Assembly: GCA_947044405.1 (NCBI GenBank)
Contig: CAMRHE010000012.1
Coordinates: 11,486,001 to 11,550,000 of the forward strand
Length of the DNA stretch: 64,000 bases
Origin: Leptodactylus fallax
Taxonomy: Eukaryota; Chordata; Amphibia; Anura; Leptodactylidae
Direction: 5' to 3'
Part shown: in pieces, positions 63,015 to 64,000 of the stretch
Layout: every line of letters starts with the position of its first letter
Position numbering within the stretch: the first letter of the stretch is position 1
Made by a program: the position numbers and the translations under genes
Notes under the pieces: model-generated
What the model saw: the letters and a program-made list of their open reading frames with translations, nothing else
Told to the model about the DNA's origin: nothing
The model's database searches: none

Positions 63015-64000
63015 AAAAGTCAAATGATACAACAGGTACTCTTTAACCTCTTTAAATGTTAAAGCTCCCAAATCATCAGCGTTCCTATTTTGGACAGAAA
63101 ATGCACTGTGGACGAATATTGCATCTGCTTGTACACATCTGGTAGGCAAAATGATTTCTTTCATGGTTAATGCTGCAGAAGTACAAAATTGGTATTGCTC
63201 TTCTTACCTTTGACAACAGGATTCATTGATTTGGGTAAAATGCCCACAAGAGGTTTGGAGTGGTTCCCAGCTGCTTTACTATATACTATTATATATTCAC
63301 ATAGCACAAGAAAATAAGTGCTTCAACTATGGCACAAAGATTATCTTCTGCATCTTCATTAATTGTCAGGAACATTTACTATATCTACAGTAAAGATATG
63401 TAAGAATTCTAATATCTCATTATATAAATTCAACACAATAAAAGTGACAGGCTGCCTGCCACACGCACATACATATATATGTATGTGCATATAAAAAAGA
63501 TGGCACCAGAATGAACTATGCGAAAAAGGCAAGTTCGCAAATATGGCAATGCAGCATTATGGGAAACCTTGAGTCCTGGCATTGTTGTGGATGTTACTTT
63601 GAGATGTATCTTACCTAAACAGTGCTGCAATGCATTCCTTAGTGGAAAATATATTCTCTAACCTCAGCACCCTCTTTCAGTGGGGTTTGCCACAGTGCAT
63701 AAATTGTTCAGGAATGGGTTGAGGAACATGATAAAGAGTTCAAGGTATTGACTTGACCGTCACATCTTTCCATCCCTTTGCATATAAAATACATAAGATT
63801 ATCCAGAGGCATTGGTCCCTGCTTCAGAAGGAATATCCTAACATTATTGCAGTCTCTAAGCCATTCATACCATGCTTCAGAAGGGCAGATAACTTCAGAA
63901 AAAACTAGTAAAAGCTGACCTAGGTCTGGGATGTCAGGTTCCCCGACAACTCTTCTTGAACACTAGAAGGTACAGCAAATTTCCTTGTTTACATTGTCTG
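63015..64000. other. Unassigned sequence with a perfect palindrome
   Basis: No gene was recognised. At 63465-63488 there is a 24-base perfect palindrome made of GCACATACATAT and its exact complement. Confidence 0.45.

Overview
The window is about 64 kb of vertebrate nuclear DNA built almost entirely from transposable elements in various states of decay. I could not find a convincing host gene, exon, tRNA or rRNA. The mix is typical of an anuran amphibian: Tc1/mariner of several families, hAT relics carrying a BED zinc finger, an Ngaro/DIRS-order retrotransposon, a Ty1/Copia element, L1 and L2 LINEs, and many foldback MITEs with TTAA or TAA target duplications, including the 'TTCACACGG' and 'GGTTGTCC' types. 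The organism is an inference from this repeat content, not from a diagnostic gene.

Layout. 1-8.6 kb: MITEs, a mariner relic with a locally inverted piece (about 2.99-3.73 kb) and dispersed repeats. 8.6-14.6 kb: two decayed copies of one hAT transposase (plus strand 8.65-10.3 kb; minus strand 13.6-14.56 kb). 16.8-18.0 kb: a degenerate Tc1 element. 18.5-24.4 kb: MITEs, palindromic satellite-like DNA and dispersed repeats. 25.034-28.098 kb: a 3.07 kb non-autonomous hAT element with a perfect 8-bp duplication, filled with two kinds of tandem repeat. 28.68-29.41 kb: a large TTAA foldback element.

29.7-37.35 kb is a deep nest. A third hAT copy was hit by a 5'-truncated L1. That L1 was hit by a Tc1 element, which was itself hit by another Tc1 family. 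The L1 3' UTR took an inverted LINE tail, and the hAT C-terminal domain took a non-autonomous hAT element. Target duplications or the continuing reading frame resolve each join. 40.6-42.08 kb: another copy of the outer Tc1 family.

42.152-52.813 kb: a Copia element with two 308-bp LTRs, a 5-bp duplication (ATGTA) and a primer-binding site resembling the half-tRNA-iMet site of Drosophila copia. Its middle is replaced by a 6.5 kb Ngaro element in the opposite direction. The Ngaro shows the split direct repeat order A1-coding-B1-A2-B2 and encodes Gag with CCCH and CCHC fingers, RT/RNase H, a tyrosine recombinase and an SGNH hydrolase. The join near 49.74-50.10 kb is homopolymer-rich and may be an assembly problem.

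53-64 kb: dispersed repeats, another Tc1 fragment, a hAT element inside a tetranucleotide repeat, a 394-bp nested palindrome with TAA duplications, and a decayed L2 LINE (60.7-62.65 kb). Nearly every coding remnant serves transposition, and nearly all carry frameshifts or stops.
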